Shown here: piece by piece, positions 44,405-57,466 of the stretch
Layout: every line of letters begins with the position of its first letter
Position numbering within the stretch: position 1 is the first letter of the stretch
NCBI GenBank assembly: GCA_028583405.1
Contig: CM053258.1
Span: 376,699-440,698 of the forward strand
Reading direction: 5' to 3'
DNA length: 64,000 bases
Source of the DNA: Pogonophryne albipinna
Lineage: Eukaryota > Chordata > Actinopteri > Perciformes > Artedidraconidae
The notes under the pieces: model-generated
Seen by the model: the letters and a program-made list of their open reading frames with translations, nothing else
Told to the model about the DNA's origin: nothing
The model's database searches: none
Translations under genes and position numbers: made by a program

Positions 44405-44532
44405 GCGGACAGTGGGTCTGATCCCAGTAAGGCCAGTCTGAGGTCCTGGTAGAGGCCGGTCTTTGCAGCTTGATCCAGCATGCCTTTACTGCAGTCCACC
44501 CCCACAAAGTGCCTGAAGCCCAGTTCAGCCAT
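44397..44532 (-). CDS. mettl27: METTL27-like methyltransferase, internal exon
   Basis: A 136-base exon from acceptor GTGTTAACAG to donor ACTG|GTACAG. It encodes MAELGFRHFVGVDCSKGMLD and GLYQDLRLALLGSDPL, matching the family's GVD.S..ML and GLYQ.L signatures: the second Rossmann strand, whose acidic residue binds the SAM ribose. It joins in phase 0 to the upstream exon (VAKL|MAELGF). Reading through the donor meets a stop after seven codons, so intron retention would truncate the protein. Confidence 0.82.
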
Positions 44533-45090
44533 CTGTTAACACAAGAGGAAGAAGTGCTTTTACAGAGAGCTTCAAACTGATGTCAGAAAGATGTACGACC
44601 AGAGAATTGACAAAGAGTCTGAGACACCGTGGAGACCCGGCCCTCTCTGAGCTGCTCTTGCCCCTAAGAGGAGAATCCACAATCTCTGACAAGTCAAGGC
44701 AAACGTTGTTCCCAGCAGAGAGGGACCGGCTCCAGGGAGCGATCCACCTGAGGAAGTGGACTCCCTCCTGCTCTCTGACACTGACCTGTTAATAAGTGAA
44801 GAGACTTTTCATGACCCCGCCAAGCAGAGCAACTACCAGGGGCATATGTGGCACAAAGAGAACCTCATCAAACATCTCTCCCAAAGCTCAGAACTAAAGA
44901 CCTAATGTCCAAATAAATAATCCCTATCATCAACCAGCATACGTACTGAAACACCTCACTTCCTGTCGCAGTAATGTCTCCTTGTAACTCCTGATCACTA
45001 AGCGGTCCTCCTCAGTTTGGTCTCTATACCTTGTGTCTCTGAATGATGATGAATCCAAACCCTCCAGTTAGGAGAACGCTTTGGACTCAC
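44533..45090 (-). other. METTL27-like intron, content unassigned
   Basis: A 558-base intron between good splice sites. Parts around 44640-44880 look formerly coding or retroelement-derived on the plus strand, but I recognise no motif. Confidence 0.5.
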
Positions 45091-45266
45091 CAGTTTCGCC
45101 ACCAGTCCCGACCCACAGGCCACGTCCAGGACCTGAACCTCCTCACGAGCTCCGGGAAAGTTAGCGTCCAGGAAGTCTACGGCCAGATGTGGAGCTCTGT
45201 AGTTCAACAGGTCCAAATCCGTGTCATCCTGACGTCTCCCAGCGTGGACCAACGTGACATAAACCA
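45091..45266 (-). CDS. mettl27: METTL27-like methyltransferase, SAM-binding exon (5' edge unclear)
   Basis: It ends at a strong donor, CTG|GTGAGT. It encodes LNYRAPHLAVDFLDANFPG and VQVLDVACGSGLVAKL, the family's YRAP block and SAM-binding motif I. The expected preceding FYD.W block is not in this frame. A neighbouring frame has a weak RWST-like remnant, so the exon's 5' part may be shifted or decayed. An acceptor GGGGCAGCCCAG lies near 45270 but lacks a pyrimidine tract. No upstream exon or start codon is recognised; the I-type LINE begins about 410 bases away. Confidence 0.7.
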
Positions 45267-45679
45267 CTGGGCTGCCCCAGCCACCGCCGTGGTCTTGACT
45301 GGTCTTGACATAAAATCTCGAGTCCTATCGGTCCGATACAGAGACAAGAACGAGACCAAATGCAGTCGATTCCGAGATAAGACCAATACCGCTAAAAAGT
45401 GGTCTGGAGCACCAGCAAATATTCTCATACTGATGAGTTTGAATTATTCCCCTCTTTTGTGATACCAATACTGTGCCGATGAGAAAGTGTACCTGTAACA
45501 TATAACAATATATTTTTTTGTTAAATGTTTCATTAGTTTTACCAAAACAACTTGATTCCAAAGAAATAAATCCTTTGAATCTGCCTGTTCAGTTTCTGTT
45601 GGAATGTGAAGACGGGAGAGCTTGTTGGTCCCTCTCTACATTCACAGAGGGCCTCTATAGTAACTGAACGAGAGAGTAA
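45267..45679. other. intergenic or intronic sequence with repeat-like words
   Basis: 45290-45400 contains repeated CGAG/GAGACCAA-type words, reminiscent of the ACTCG repeats at the window start but too diverged to assign. The remainder is AT-rich with no exon seen. Confidence 0.35.
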
Positions 45680-45795
45680 TGTCAACTGACAGCACAATTG
45701 ACCAATCATATCTTCCCTCTAAATGGGTGGGCTTTATTTTCGCGGACTTTATGACAAGTTCCGCCCGCTGTGAGGTCTATGGGACTGGACGAGAG

Positions 45796-46419
45796 ATGGC
45801 AGAGGGAAGTGAGGAGGCAGGAAGCGAGTTAGGAGACATGGACGCAGCAGGCGGGAGTTGTGAAAATGGAAAATGGGATATAGTGAGGAGAAAGAAACGT
45901 AAAAAGGGAGGAAATACTAATTCGGATGAGAGCAATAGTGAGGCTGAAAGGAGAGAACGAGTAGTCGGAAATAGGCAACAGGAGTTCATGGTGGTTGTGA
46001 AGCTTGCGCAAGAGGGAGCTTTGTTCGGCGTGTGGAACCCTATACGGTTAACTAAACCCATCAGTAAAGACATCAGGGAGGTAATGAGTGCTAAAGTATT
46101 GAGGAATGGATCAATGTTGATCAAATGTAGGGATAGAGAGCAACAGGGGAGAGCAATACAGATGAGTGCCGTGGAGGCTAAGAAAGTGGAATGTTCACTG
46201 TTCAGTGGTAGAAAGCTAGTCAGGGGAGTTGTGACAGGAATCCCCGTCAGAATATCAGCTGATGATGTGAAAGGGAATATAACAAATGCAAACATAAGTG
46301 ATGTCAAACGCATGAAAGCAAACCGCAATGGGATTAAAGAAGATAGTCTTTCGGTTCTGATCACCTTTGATGAAAAAAGGCTTCCGGAAAAGAGACTTAT
46401 TGGATGTGTTATGATGTGA
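45796..46419 (+). pseudogene. LINE ORF1, RNA-binding N-terminal part
   Basis: I start at ATG 45796 (MAEGSEE); the longer upstream extension lacks family character. A basic stretch WDIVRRKKRKKGG is followed by an RRM-like region (FMVVVKLAQEG..., GVVTGIPVRIS, SVLITFDEKRLP). The frame ends just before the conserved block leading to the zinc knuckles; that block continues one frame over, so a frameshift lies near 46412. ORF1 proteins bind the element's RNA as the nucleic-acid chaperone of the retrotransposition particle. Confidence 0.75.
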
Positions 46420-46774
46420 GACCGTATGTTCCACCACCGCTAAGATGTTTTAAATGTCAGAGATTTGGACATGTGGCGGCAGTGTGCAAGGGAAAACAAA
46501 GGTGTGGCAGATGTGGGATCATGAATACGGAAAAGGTGAAGAAGGGGCAAAGCTGAAATGTTGCAATTGCGGAGGGGAGCATAGCTCAGCGTACCGTGGA
46601 TGTGAGGTCAGCAAGAAAGCAGAAGAGGTGCAGCGAGTCAGGGGGACGCAGGGAGTTAGCTATGCAGAGGCAGCGAAGACAGTTTCTGGAGGAACGAAGG
46701 TTACAATGGGAAACAACAATAAGAGCAAAGAAACAGGAAAAGTCCATAACTGTGTTAAGTTGAAGGAGGACTGA
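46412..46774 (+). pseudogene. LINE ORF1, CCHC zinc-knuckle part in shifted frames
   Basis: One frame carries VRPYVPPP and the knuckle CFKCQRFGHVAAVC (about 46445-46490), ending in a stop near 46555. Another carries CCNCGGEHSSAYRGC (about 46556-46600) and runs to the stop at 46772-46774. Two frameshifts therefore separate three ORF1 pieces. The knuckles bind nucleic acid. Confidence 0.75.
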
Positions 46775-46958
46775 TAGTGAGTAAAAGAGAGTTTGTACTG
46801 TTTATGGCAGAGATGATCAACTGTTCAGCGCAGACTACAAGCCGGAATGAAAGAATCAAAATAATTGTCAAATCATCTGAAAAGTACCTTGATGTGAAAG
46901 GGATGCACTGGGGAAACGTGAAAGATATCCTAAATGATGACGTCCAACAACCTCAGAC

Positions 46959-47760
46959 ATGGACTGGATCATCCTGATGGTGGTAATTGTACTGCAGTGG
47001 AATGCTAGAAGTTTAATTACAAATGGACAAGAGTTCAACAAATATATTGACAACCTGGGAGAGAAACTAATGTTATTTGTATTCAGGAAACATGGCTGAA
47101 ACCACAACTGGATTTTATTGTGAAGGGATATACTGCAGTTAGACGAGATAGGGACTCTGGCAGAGGGGGAGGAGTTGCAACATTCATACAGAGTGGGATA
47201 AGTTACAAAGTTATGCATGTAAGTACAGATCATGAAGCAATAGTTATAAGGGTATGGAATGATAGAGGACCTATAGATATAGTCAATTATTATAATGTGG
47301 GAAATTAGATCAAAGTATATTAGAGGATGCTGGGGGTTCACTGCAAGACAAAGTCATATGGTGTGGGGATTTTAATTCACATAGCTCGCTATGGGGAAGC
47401 AGTAGCACAGATGCAAATGGTGCAGTAGTTGAGGAATTTATAGATGACCTCGGGCTAGTGTGCATTAACACTGGAGAAGGAACACGATATAATTGCACGA
47501 AGAATATAGAAACAGTACTCGATCTGACATTTGTATCTAGTGCTTTAGCAGGTATAAGTACATGGAATGTGGTAAAGCATACTACAGTGGGCAGCGATCA
47601 TTATCCGGTAATGACTAAAGTTGGGACCAACATAAGGTTTGAAAAGGAAAAGAAGATTCCTAGATGGAAATTGGGAAAGGCTAATTGGGATGCCTTCCAA
47701 GTTGTAAGTACGAATAGATGTAAAACACTTCAAGAGGAAAATTATGATATAAATAAATGA
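46959..47760 (+). pseudogene. LINE ORF2, endonuclease domain, frameshifted
   Basis: From ATG 46959 the frame reads LQWNARSL, then shifts near 47070. QETWLKP-type remnants and GRGGGVATFI follow in a second frame (to 47308). WCGDFNSHSSLWGS (about 47357-47400) and the terminal GSDHYPV (about 47593-47613) lie in a third. These are the Asn, Glu, Asp-Asn and SDH catalytic blocks of an AP-like endonuclease. At least three frame breaks are present. Confidence 0.75.
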
Positions 47761-48046
47761 AATGATGAGCTGGTTAAGGTTATCATTCATTCAGCTAAAG
47801 AAACAATTCTGGAAAGTGCAGGAGTTAGGCGCACCAAGAGTGTACCCTGGTGGAATGGTGAATGTAGTAAATCCATTAAAGACAGGAATAAAGCATTCAG
47901 GCAACTCAAACAACTCCATTCTCAGGAAGCTTTGAATCAGGATAAAAGGGCCCAGGCTATAGCGAGGAGAACAATAAAAACGCACTTTTTGGAGGCAACA
48001 TTGCAATAGTATTGGAAGAGAAGTACAGCTTGCAGAGGTTTGGGGC
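47761..48046 (+). pseudogene. LINE ORF2, linker between endonuclease and RT
   Basis: After the stop at 47758-47760 the frames carry VPWWNGECSKSIKDRNKAF and QAIARRTIK, the conserved WWN..C linker of this LINE type. Another stop near 48009 separates it from the reverse transcriptase frame. Confidence 0.65.
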
Positions 48047-50143
48047 ATGATTAGGAGAATGGGGGGAATTCAAAGGAATTATGAGTTGCCAGTTTTGAGC
48101 AGAGGGGACAAAATGGCTGTCACAAACGTAGGAAAGGCAGAACTTCTAGCTCAAACATTTAGGAAAGTTCATAGTTCAGATAACCTGACAGAGGAAGCCA
48201 GGCAGTGCAGAAATAATACACGAATGGAAAACCCGAGAATATTGGATAGAGTAGAAGCGTTAGGAGATCAGTTGGACCTGCATTTTAGTATGTTTGAGTT
48301 GAGAAGAGCAATTATTAGTGCTCGCCAAACCACTCCTGGGAAAGATGGTGTTTGTTACAAAATGCTGGAACACATGACAGATAACTCTCTAGTCATTGTG
48401 TTAAGGTTGTTTAATAGGGTGTGGGATTCTGGCCAACTTCCTTCAGAGTGGAAACAAGCGATAATAGTGCCCATCCTAAAGCCAGGGAAAGACCCTTCAG
48501 ATCCATCGAGCTACAGGCCTATTGCCCTGACATCTCATTTATGCAAAATCATGGAGAGAATGGTTCCAGAAAGGTTAACATATATCTTAGAAAGTAAAGC
48601 TCTGTTGTCCCCATATCAAAGTGGGTTCCAGAGGGGTCGGAATACAATGGATTCTATATTGTGCTTAGAATCAGACATCAGGAAAGCACAGACCAACAAG
48701 GAAGTAGTGATTGCAGTCTTCTTTGATATTGAAAAGGCTTATGACATGCTCTGGAAGGAAGGACTACTAATCAAGTTCAAATCATTGGGAATTGGTGGTA
48801 AAGCATATAATTGGGTTATGAATGTTTTACTGGACAGGAAAATACAAGTAAGAGTAGGTGCAGAATATTCAAGTGTTTATGCTGTGGGAAATGGTACTCC
48901 GCAAGGTAGTGTGTGTAGTCCGTTGCTGTTCAATATAATGATACATGACATTTTTAATCAAGTTCATCCAAGTGTGGGGAAATCTTTGTATGCAGATGAT
49001 GGGGCTTTGTGGGCAAAAGGCCGCAATGTAGCACATGTTGGAAAGAAAATACAAGCTGCAATAGTTGAAGTGGAGAAATGGACAAATAAATGGGGATTCA
49101 AACTGTCAGTAGCTAAGACGCAGGTCATTTGTTTTACAAAACAGCATAACATTGCTCCTATATCGTTAAAATTGTATGAGCAACCTCTTGAACCGGTTAA
49201 TACAATAAGATTTCTTGGTGTTTGGTTTGACGGAAAGTTAACATGGAGCAATCATATAGGAAAAGTTCAAAATAAATGTAAAAAGGTCAACAATGTACTC
49301 CGGTGTTTGGCGGGGCAGGAGTGGGGAGCGAGTAGGTCATCACTTCTGAATATATATTGGGCACTCATGAGACCTGTATTAGATTATGGGTGTATAGCGT
49401 TCATGGCAGCAGCAGAATCAAACCTTAAAAAGATGGATGTCCTACAAGGTCAGGCCCTGAGAATTTGTAGTGGAGCTTTTAAAACATCTCCAGTATCAGC
49501 AATACAGGTGGAAATGGGAGAAATGCCTTTAAGGATAAGAAGAGTGAAGTTAATGTTGGCATACTGGGTAAACCTTCAGGGGCATAGTGATAGTCATCCT
49601 GCGAAAAGTATTTTGAAAGACTGCTGGGAGCACAATGAGTCACATTTAACAAGTGTTGGATGGATTGGCGATGTTAAAGCAGCAAGTATAGGTTTGAATC
49701 AAATACAGTATTGCCCCACAGTTCCAATCTCGTCCATTCCACCCTGGTTGTTCCCATTGCCAAGTGTAGACCTCAATATACAAGAGGAGTTAAAGGAAAA
49801 GAAAGAACTACCAGTATGGCGCGTAGTCCAGAATCACTTTGCAAGATATCACTCAGACTCAACAATCATATTTACAGATGGCTCCAAAGATCCAGAGACA
49901 GGGCGTGCAGGGGCAGCAGTGTATATCCCAGTGAGTAATACACATAGAAAGAAAAGGGTAACAGACCATGTGTCAGTATACCCCACAGAGTTGTTGGCAT
50001 TGGTACTGTCATTGAAATGGATAGAGGAGAAAGAAATACATAACAGTGTAATTGCATCTGACAGCTTTTCAGCATTATCGAGTATACGATCAGGCAGATC
50101 TTCATCTAGAATGGACATAAGAAATGAAATATTTCTAATTTGA
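48047..50143 (+). pseudogene. LINE ORF2, reverse transcriptase and RNase H (first part)
   Basis: 698 open codons. Reverse transcriptase motifs: TPGKDGV (96-102), SSYRPIALTS (154-163), FFDIEKAYD (225-233), GTPQGSVCSP (283-292) and catalytic YADDG (315-319), all intact. RNase H follows: FTDGS (about 609-613), ELLAL and ASDSFSAL, giving three of its acidic residues. The stop TGA at 50141-50143 interrupts the domain in frame; the same frame resumes at once. The first ATG here is not a natural start. The RT is one of the better-preserved coding stretches of the window. Confidence 0.85.
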
Positions 50144-50149
50144 TATCAA

Positions 50150-50722
50150 ATGCAAATCAAAGGCAGAGCAACTCGTTTCATCTGGGTTCCTGCTCATGTT
50201 GGTGTGGAGGGAAATGAACAGGTGGATATTCTGGCCAAACAAACACTCAGAAGTATGAACATAGACATAGAAGTTCCACTCAGCAAAGCGGAGGTTCAAA
50301 CATTCATTCAGAAATATGCACAAACAACATGGCAAGATCATTGGGACCTTAGTGATACAGGAAGACATCTTTATAAAATTCAAAGGTATGTGGGGGATGG
50401 AAGGAAGGTGGGGTTTAAAAGAAGGGAGGAAAATGTCATTTCTCGGATGAGAATAGGTCATACAGGTCTCAATCATACTTTAAGTATACTAGGAAAGCAT
50501 CCAACCGGAAAGTGTATACACTGCAGCCAGCCAGAAACTGTTGAGCATGTTTTACTGCTTTGCAGGAAATATAGCACTCAGAGAAATGTGCTTTTCCAGA
50601 CACTGAAGAAAGCAAAATTCCATGACTTGTCGCTATCAGGGCTGTTAGGGAAAACATCAGGCAATATATATTGTGAGATTATTACGTTTCTGAGAGAAAT
50701 TGATACATTTAAAATAATCTAG
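50150..50722 (+). pseudogene. LINE ORF2, RNase H end and C-terminal zinc finger
   Basis: Same frame as the preceding piece, after one nonsense codon. FIWVPAHVGVEGNEQVDILA is the final RNase H block with its His and Asp. Near the end, CIHCSQPETVEHVLLLC is a C-x2-C-x7-H-x4-C finger usual at the C-terminus of such LINEs. It ends at the normal stop, 50720-50722. Confidence 0.8.
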
Positions 50723-50940
50723 AGTTTTGGTTCTTTGTTTTGTTTCTTGTTTTCTGCATAGTCTCTTGTTCACACTCCAGTCCAGTTGGTGGCGGTAATG
50801 CACCTACAGGTTGGTTTGCCAACCGCCAATAAACACTAAGGAAGAAGAAGAAGAAGAAGAAGTGAAGTCTGTGGGCCCTTCTCACTTCGGTTAAATGGAT
50901 TCCTTGCGTCCCTCACTTGTGTCCTTTGAAGGGTCCAGGT

Positions 50941-51272
50941 AGAGAGTGTGAGCAGAGCGTGTGAGCAGAGAGTGTGAGCAGAGAGTGTGAGCAGAGTGTG
51001 TGAGCAGAGAGTGTGAGCACAGAGTGTGAGCAGAGTGTGTGAGCAGAGTGTGTGAGCAGAGAGTGTGAGCAGAGTGTGTGAGCAGAGAGTGTGAGCAGAG
51101 AGTGTGAGCAGAGAGTGTGAGCAGAGAGTGTGAGCAGAGTGTGTGAGCAGAGTGTGTGAGCAGAGAGTGTGAGCAGAGTGTGTGAGCAGAGTGTGTGAGC
51201 AGAGTGTGTGAGCAGAGAGTGTGAGCAGAGAGTGTGAGCAGAGTGTGTGAGCAGAGTGTGTGAGCAGAGAGC
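50941..51272. repeat. 13-bp minisatellite, about 25 copies
   Basis: Units GAGCAGAGTGTGT and GAGCAGAGAGTGT alternate irregularly. All three minus-strand frames are open (SAHTLCSHTL-type repeats) only because the unit lacks stops there. Confidence 0.95.
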
Positions 51273-51726
51273 AGGACACACACTTTAGTCAGGAAGTAAA
51301 AACAGTTCTAACTTTGAAGCCATGTCGGCTCATTGTTTTATGGTAATGATGATATTCTTTCATTCAACTAAAATTCGCTGAATAGCTGAATTATTATTGT
51401 ACTGTTTTTGTGACGTGTTATCTTGCTTATGGACAGCTCTAGTTTGTTTTGTTATTGTTTATAAAAAGCAATGAGCGTGCTCAGGTATAAATGACGCAGC
51501 CAGCATGACACACCGTAACACCGAGGGGTCTTGTTTGAATACCGTGCGGATGCTGCCCGTCCGCAGGGCGCCGCCAGCTGATCCATCCTCTCACTAAAGC
51601 ACCTGAACGGAACCAGCAAGTATCTGATTTCTTGAACGCGAGTCAATACTGGAACTCGCCTCCTCGACTAAGTGGCCTTTGAACATTAACTTTCTTTTGG
51701 ACAATTGGCCACGACAATCTTGTTAC
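51273..51726. other. unassigned, promoter- or LTR-like sequence
   Basis: It contains TTTATAAAAAGC (51459-51470) and GTATAAATGA about 25 bases later, followed by GC-richer sequence. This arrangement resembles an LTR or core promoter. No coding motif or matching termini are seen. Confidence 0.3.
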
Positions 51727-54700
51727 GTCAAAACATCGTATTGTGAGTTTTATCTCAGAACCTGATCAGAACACACAAAACATCGTATTGTGAGTTTTAT
51801 CTCAGAACCTGATCAGAACACACAAAACATCGTATTGTGAGTTTTACATCAGAACCTGATCAGAACACACAAAACATTGTATTGTGAGTTTTACATCAGA
51901 ACCTGATCAGAACACACAAAACATCGTATTGTGAGTTTTATCTCAGAACCTGATCAGAACACACAAAACATCGTATTGTGAGTTTTATCTCAGAACCTGA
52001 TCAGAACACACAAAACATTGTATTGTGAGTTTTATCTCAGAACCGGATCAGAACACACAAAACATTGTATTGTGAGTTTTATCTCAGAACCTGATCAGAA
52101 CACACAAAACATCGTATTGTGAGTTTTACATCAGAACCTGATCAGAACACACAAAACATCGTATTGTGAGTTTTATCTCAGAACCGGATCAGAACACACA
52201 AAACATCGTATTGTGAGTTTTATCTCAGAACCGGATCAGAACACACAAAACATCGTATTGTGAGTTTTATCTCAGAACCGGATCAGAACACACAAAACAT
52301 CGTATTGTGAGTTTTATCTCAGAACCGGATCAGAACACACAAAACATCGTATTGTGAGTTTTATCTCAGAACCGGATCAGAACACACAAAACATCGTATT
52401 GTGAGTTTTACATCAGAACCGGATCAGAACACACAAAACATCGTATTGTGAGTTTTATCTCAGAACCGGATCAGAACACACAAAACATCGTATTGTGAGT
52501 TTTATCTCAGAACCGGATCAGAACACACAAAACATCGTATTGTGAGTTTTATCTCAGAACCGGATCAGAACACACAAAACATCGTATTGTGAGTTTTATC
52601 TCAGAACCGGATCAGAACACACAAAACATCGTATTGTGAGTTTTATCTCAGAACCGGATCAGAACACACAAAACATCGTATTGTGAGTTTTATCTCAGAA
52701 CCTGATCAGAACACACAAAACATCGTATTGTGAGTTTTATCTCAGAACCTGATCAGAACACACAAAACATCGTATTGTGAGTTTTACATCAGAACCTGAT
52801 CAGAACACACAAAACATCGTATTGTGAGTTTTATCTCAGAACCGGATCAGAACACACAAAACATCGTATTGTGAGTTTTACATCAGAACCTGATCAGAAC
52901 ACACAAAACATCGTATTGTGAGTTTTACATCAGAACCGGATCAGAACACACAAAACATCGTATTGAGAGTTTTATCTCAGAACCGGATCAGAACACACAA
53001 AACATCGTATTGTGAGTTTTATCTCAGAACCGGATCAGAACACACAAAACATCGTATTGTGAGTTTTACATCAGAACCTGATCAGAACACACAAAACATC
53101 GTATTGTGAGTTTTATCTCAGAACCGGATCAGAACACACAAAACATCGTATTGTGAGTTTTATCTCAGAACCTGATCAGAACACACAAAACATCGTATTG
53201 TGAGTTTTATCTCAGAACCGGATCAGAACACACAAAACATCGTATTGTGAGTTTTATCTCAGAACCGGATCAGAACACACAAAACATCGTATTGTGAGTT
53301 TTATCTCAGAACCTGATCAGAACACACAAAACATCGTATTGTGAGTTTTACATCAGAACCGGATCAGAACACACAAAACATCGTATTGAGAGTTTTATCT
53401 CAGAACCTGATCAGAACACACAAAACATCGTTTTGTGAGTTTTATCTCAGAACCGGATCAGAACACACAAAACATCGTATTGTGAGTTTTACATCAGAAC
53501 CGGATCAGAACACACAAAACATCGTATTGAGAGTTTTATCTCAGAACCGGATCAGAACACACAAAACATCGTATTGAGAGTTTTATCTCAGAACCGGATC
53601 AGAACACACAAAACATCGTATTGTGAGTTTTATCTCAGAACCGGATCAGAACACACAAAACATCGTATTGTGAGTTTTACATCAGAACCTGATCAGAACA
53701 CACAAAACATCGTATTGTGAGTTTTATCTCAGAACCTGATCAGAACACACAAAACATCGTATTGTGAGTTTTATCTCAGAACCGGATCAGAACACACAAA
53801 ACATCGTATTGTGAGTTTTATCTCAGAACCGGATCAGAACACACAAAACATCGTATTGTGAGTTTTACATCAGAACCTGATCAGAACACACAAAACATCG
53901 TATTGTGAGTTTTATCTCAGAACCTGATCAGAACACACAAAACATCGTATTGAGAGTTTTATCTCAGAACCGGATCAGAACACACAAAACATCGTATTGT
54001 GAGTTTTACATCAGAACCTGATCAGAACACACAAAACATCGTATTGTGAGTTTTACATCAGAACCTGATCAGAACACACAAAACATCGTATTGAGAGTTT
54101 TATCTCAGAACCGGATCAGAACACACAAAACATCGTATTGTGAGTTTTATCTCAGAACCGGATCAGAACACACAAAACATCGTATTGTGAGTTTTACATC
54201 AGAACCGGATCAGAACACACAAAACATCGTATTGAGAGTTTTATCTCAGAACCGGATCAGAACACACAAAACATCGTATTGTGAGTTTTATCTCAGAACC
54301 GGATCAGAACACACAAAACATCGTATTGTGAGTTTTATCTCAGAACCGGATCAGAACACACAAAACATCGTATTGTGAGTTTTACATCAGAACCGGATCA
54401 GAACACACAAAACATCGTATTGTGAGTTTTACATCAGAACCGGATCAGAACACACAAAACATCGTATTGTGAGTTTTACATCAGAACCGGATCAGAACAC
54501 ACAAAACATCGTATTGTGAGTTTTACATCAGAACCGGATCAGAACACACAAAACATCGTATTGTGAGTTTTATCTCAGAACCGGATCAGAACACACAAAA
54601 CATCGTATTGTGAGTTTTACATCAGAACCGGATCAGAACACACAAAACATCGTATTGTGAGTTTTACATCAGAACCGGATCAGAACACACAAAACATCGT

Positions 54701-57466
54701 ATTGTGAGTTTTACATCAGAACCGGATCAGAACACACAAAACATCGTATTGTGAGTTTTACATCAGAACCGGATCAGAACACACAAAACATCGTATTGAG
54801 AGTTTTATCTCAGAACCGGATCAGAACACACAAAACATCGTATTGAGAGTTTTATCTCAGAACCGGATCAGAACACACAAAACATCGTATTGAGAGTTTT
54901 ATCTCAGAACCGGATCAGAACACACAAAACATCGTATTGTGAGTTTTATCTCAGAACCGGATCAGAACACACAAAACATCGTATTGTGAGTTTTACATCA
55001 GAACCGGATCAGAACACACAAAACATCGTATTGAGAGTTTTATCTCAGAACCGGATCAGAACACACAAAACATCGTATTGAGAGTTTTATCTCAGAACCG
55101 GATCAGAACACACAAAACATCGTATTGTGAGTTTTATCTCAGAACCGGATCAGAACACACAAAACATCGTATTGTGAGTTTTATCTCAGAACCGGATCAG
55201 AACACACAAAACATCGTATTGTGAGTTTTATCTCAGAACCGGATCAGAACACACAAAACATCGTATTGTGAGTTTTATCTCAGAACCTGATCAGAACACA
55301 CAAAACATCGTATTGTGAGTTTTATCTCAGAACCGGATCAGAACACACAAAACATCGTATTGTGAGTTTTACATCAGAACCGGATCAGAACACACAAAAC
55401 ATCGTATTGAGAGTTTTATCTCAGAACCGGATCAGAACACACAAAACATCGTATTGTGAGTTTTATCTCAGAACCGGATCAGAACACACAAAACATCGTA
55501 TTGTGAGTTTTACATCAGAACCTGATCAGAACACACAAAACATCGTATTGTGAGTTTTATCTCAGAACCTGATCAGAACACACAAAACATCGTATTGAGA
55601 GTTTTATCTCAGAACCTGATCAGAACACACAAAACATCGTATTGAGAGTTTTATCTCAGAACCGGATCAGAACACACAAAACATCGTATTGTGAGTTTTA
55701 CATCAGAACCTGATCAGAACACACAAAACATCGTATTGTGAGTTTTACATCAGAACCTGATCAGAACACACAAAACATCGTATTGAGAGTTTTATCTCAG
55801 AACCGGATCAGAACACACAAAACATCGTATTGTGAGTTTTATCTCAGAACCGGATCAGAACACACAAAACATCGTATTGTGAGTTTTATCTCAGAACCGG
55901 ATCAGAACACACAAAACATCGTATTGTGAGTTTTACATCAGAACCGGATCAGAACACACAAAACATCGTATTGAGAGTTTTATCTCAGAACCGGATCAGA
56001 ACACACAAAACATCGTATTGTGAGTTTTATCTCAGAACCGGATCAGAACACACAAAACATCGTATTGTGAGTTTTATCTCAGAACCGGATCAGAACACAC
56101 AAAACATCGTATTGTGAGTTTTATCTCAGAACCGGATCAGAACACACAAAACATCGTATTGAGAGTTTTATCTCAGAACCGGATCAGAACACACAAAACA
56201 TCGTATTGAGAGTTTTATCTCAGAACCGGATCAGAACACACAAAACATCGTATTGTGAGTTTTACATCAGAACCGGATCAGAACACACAAAACATCGTAT
56301 TGTGAGTTTTATCTCAGAACCGGATCAGAACACACAAAACATCGTATTGTGAGTTTTATCTCAGAACCGGATCAGAACACACAAAACATCGTATTGAGAG
56401 TTTTATCTCAGAACCGGATCAGAACACACAAAACATCGTATTGTGAGTTTTACATCAGAACCGGATCAGAACACACAAAACATCGTATTGTGAGTTTTAC
56501 ATCAGAACCGGATCAGAACACACAAAACATCGTATTGAGAGTTTTATCTCAGAACCTGATCAGAACACACAAAACATCGTATTGTGAGTTTTATCTCAGA
56601 ACCGGATCAGAACACACAAAACATCGTATTGTGAGTTTTACATCAGAACCGGATCAGAACACACAAAACATCGTATTGAGAGTTTTATCTCAGAACCGGA
56701 TCAGAACACACAAAACATCGTATTGTGAGTTTTATCTCAGAACCGGATCAGAACACACAAAACATCGTATTGTGAGTTTTACATCAGAACCTGATCAGAA
56801 CACACAAAACATCGTATTGTGAGTTTTATCTCAGAACCGGATCAGAACACACAAAACATCGTATTGTGAGTTTTACATCAGAACCTGATCAGAACACACA
56901 AAACATCGTATTGAGAGTTTTATCTCAGAACCTGATCAGAACACACAAAACATCGTATTGAGAGTTTTATCTCAGAACCGGATCAGAACACACAAAACAT
57001 CGTATTGTGAGTTTTACATCAGAACCTGATCAGAACACACAAAACATCGTATTGTGAGTTTTACATCAGAACCTGATCAGAACACACAAAACATCGTATT
57101 GAGAGTTTTATCTCAGAACCGGATCAGAACACACAAAACATCGTATTGTGAGTTTTATCTCAGAACCGGATCAGAACACACAAAACATCGTATTGTGAGT
57201 TTTACATCAGAACCGGATCAGAACACACAAAACATCGTATTGAGAGTTTTATCTCAGAACCGGATCAGAACACACAAAACATCGTATTGTGAGTTTTATC
57301 TCAGAACCGGATCAGAACACACAAAACATCGTATTGTGAGTTTTATCTCAGAACCGGATCAGAACACACAAAACATCGTATTGTGAGTTTTATCTCAGAA
57401 CCGGATCAGAACACACAAAACATCGTATTGTGAGTTTTACATCAGAACCGGATCAGAACACACAAA
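51727..57466. repeat. 47-bp satellite, about 122 copies, 5.7 kb
   Basis: CATCGTATTG at 51734 and 51781 gives the 47-bp period. Three sites vary almost as two-state characters: TTATCTCAG/TTACATCAG, ACCTGATC/ACCGGATC and ATTGTGAG/ATTGAGAG. ACCTGATC copies dominate the left edge; the ATTGAGAG state first appears after about 52960. Reading frames of up to 157 codons arise where ATTGAGAG removes a TGA stop; they are not genes. Confidence 0.98.

Larger units (their letters stand above)
45680..50862 (+). mobile_element. I-superfamily (Nimb-like) LINE, inactive
   Basis: ORF1 with CCHC knuckles, then ORF2 with endonuclease, reverse transcriptase and RNase H, is the I-superfamily layout; the fish clade with this 3' end is Nimb as I recall. 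The 3' UTR has GGTGGCGGTAATGCACC, a hairpin (GGTTGG 50809-50814, loop TTTG, CCAACC 50819-50824), AATAAA, and a (GAA)n tail at 50843-50862. Multiple frameshifts and stops disable it. The 5' end is approximate. Confidence 0.85.

Noticed and set aside
43227..44507. Long frames with 19-residue repeats on both strands
   Set aside because: They are the 57-bp intronic minisatellite read in several frames. The real exon frame stops seven codons into the array.
51727..57466. CRISPR-like regular array
   Set aside because: Units are contiguous with no variable spacers, and the context is eukaryotic; it is a satellite. The same applies to the 72- and 81-bp arrays.
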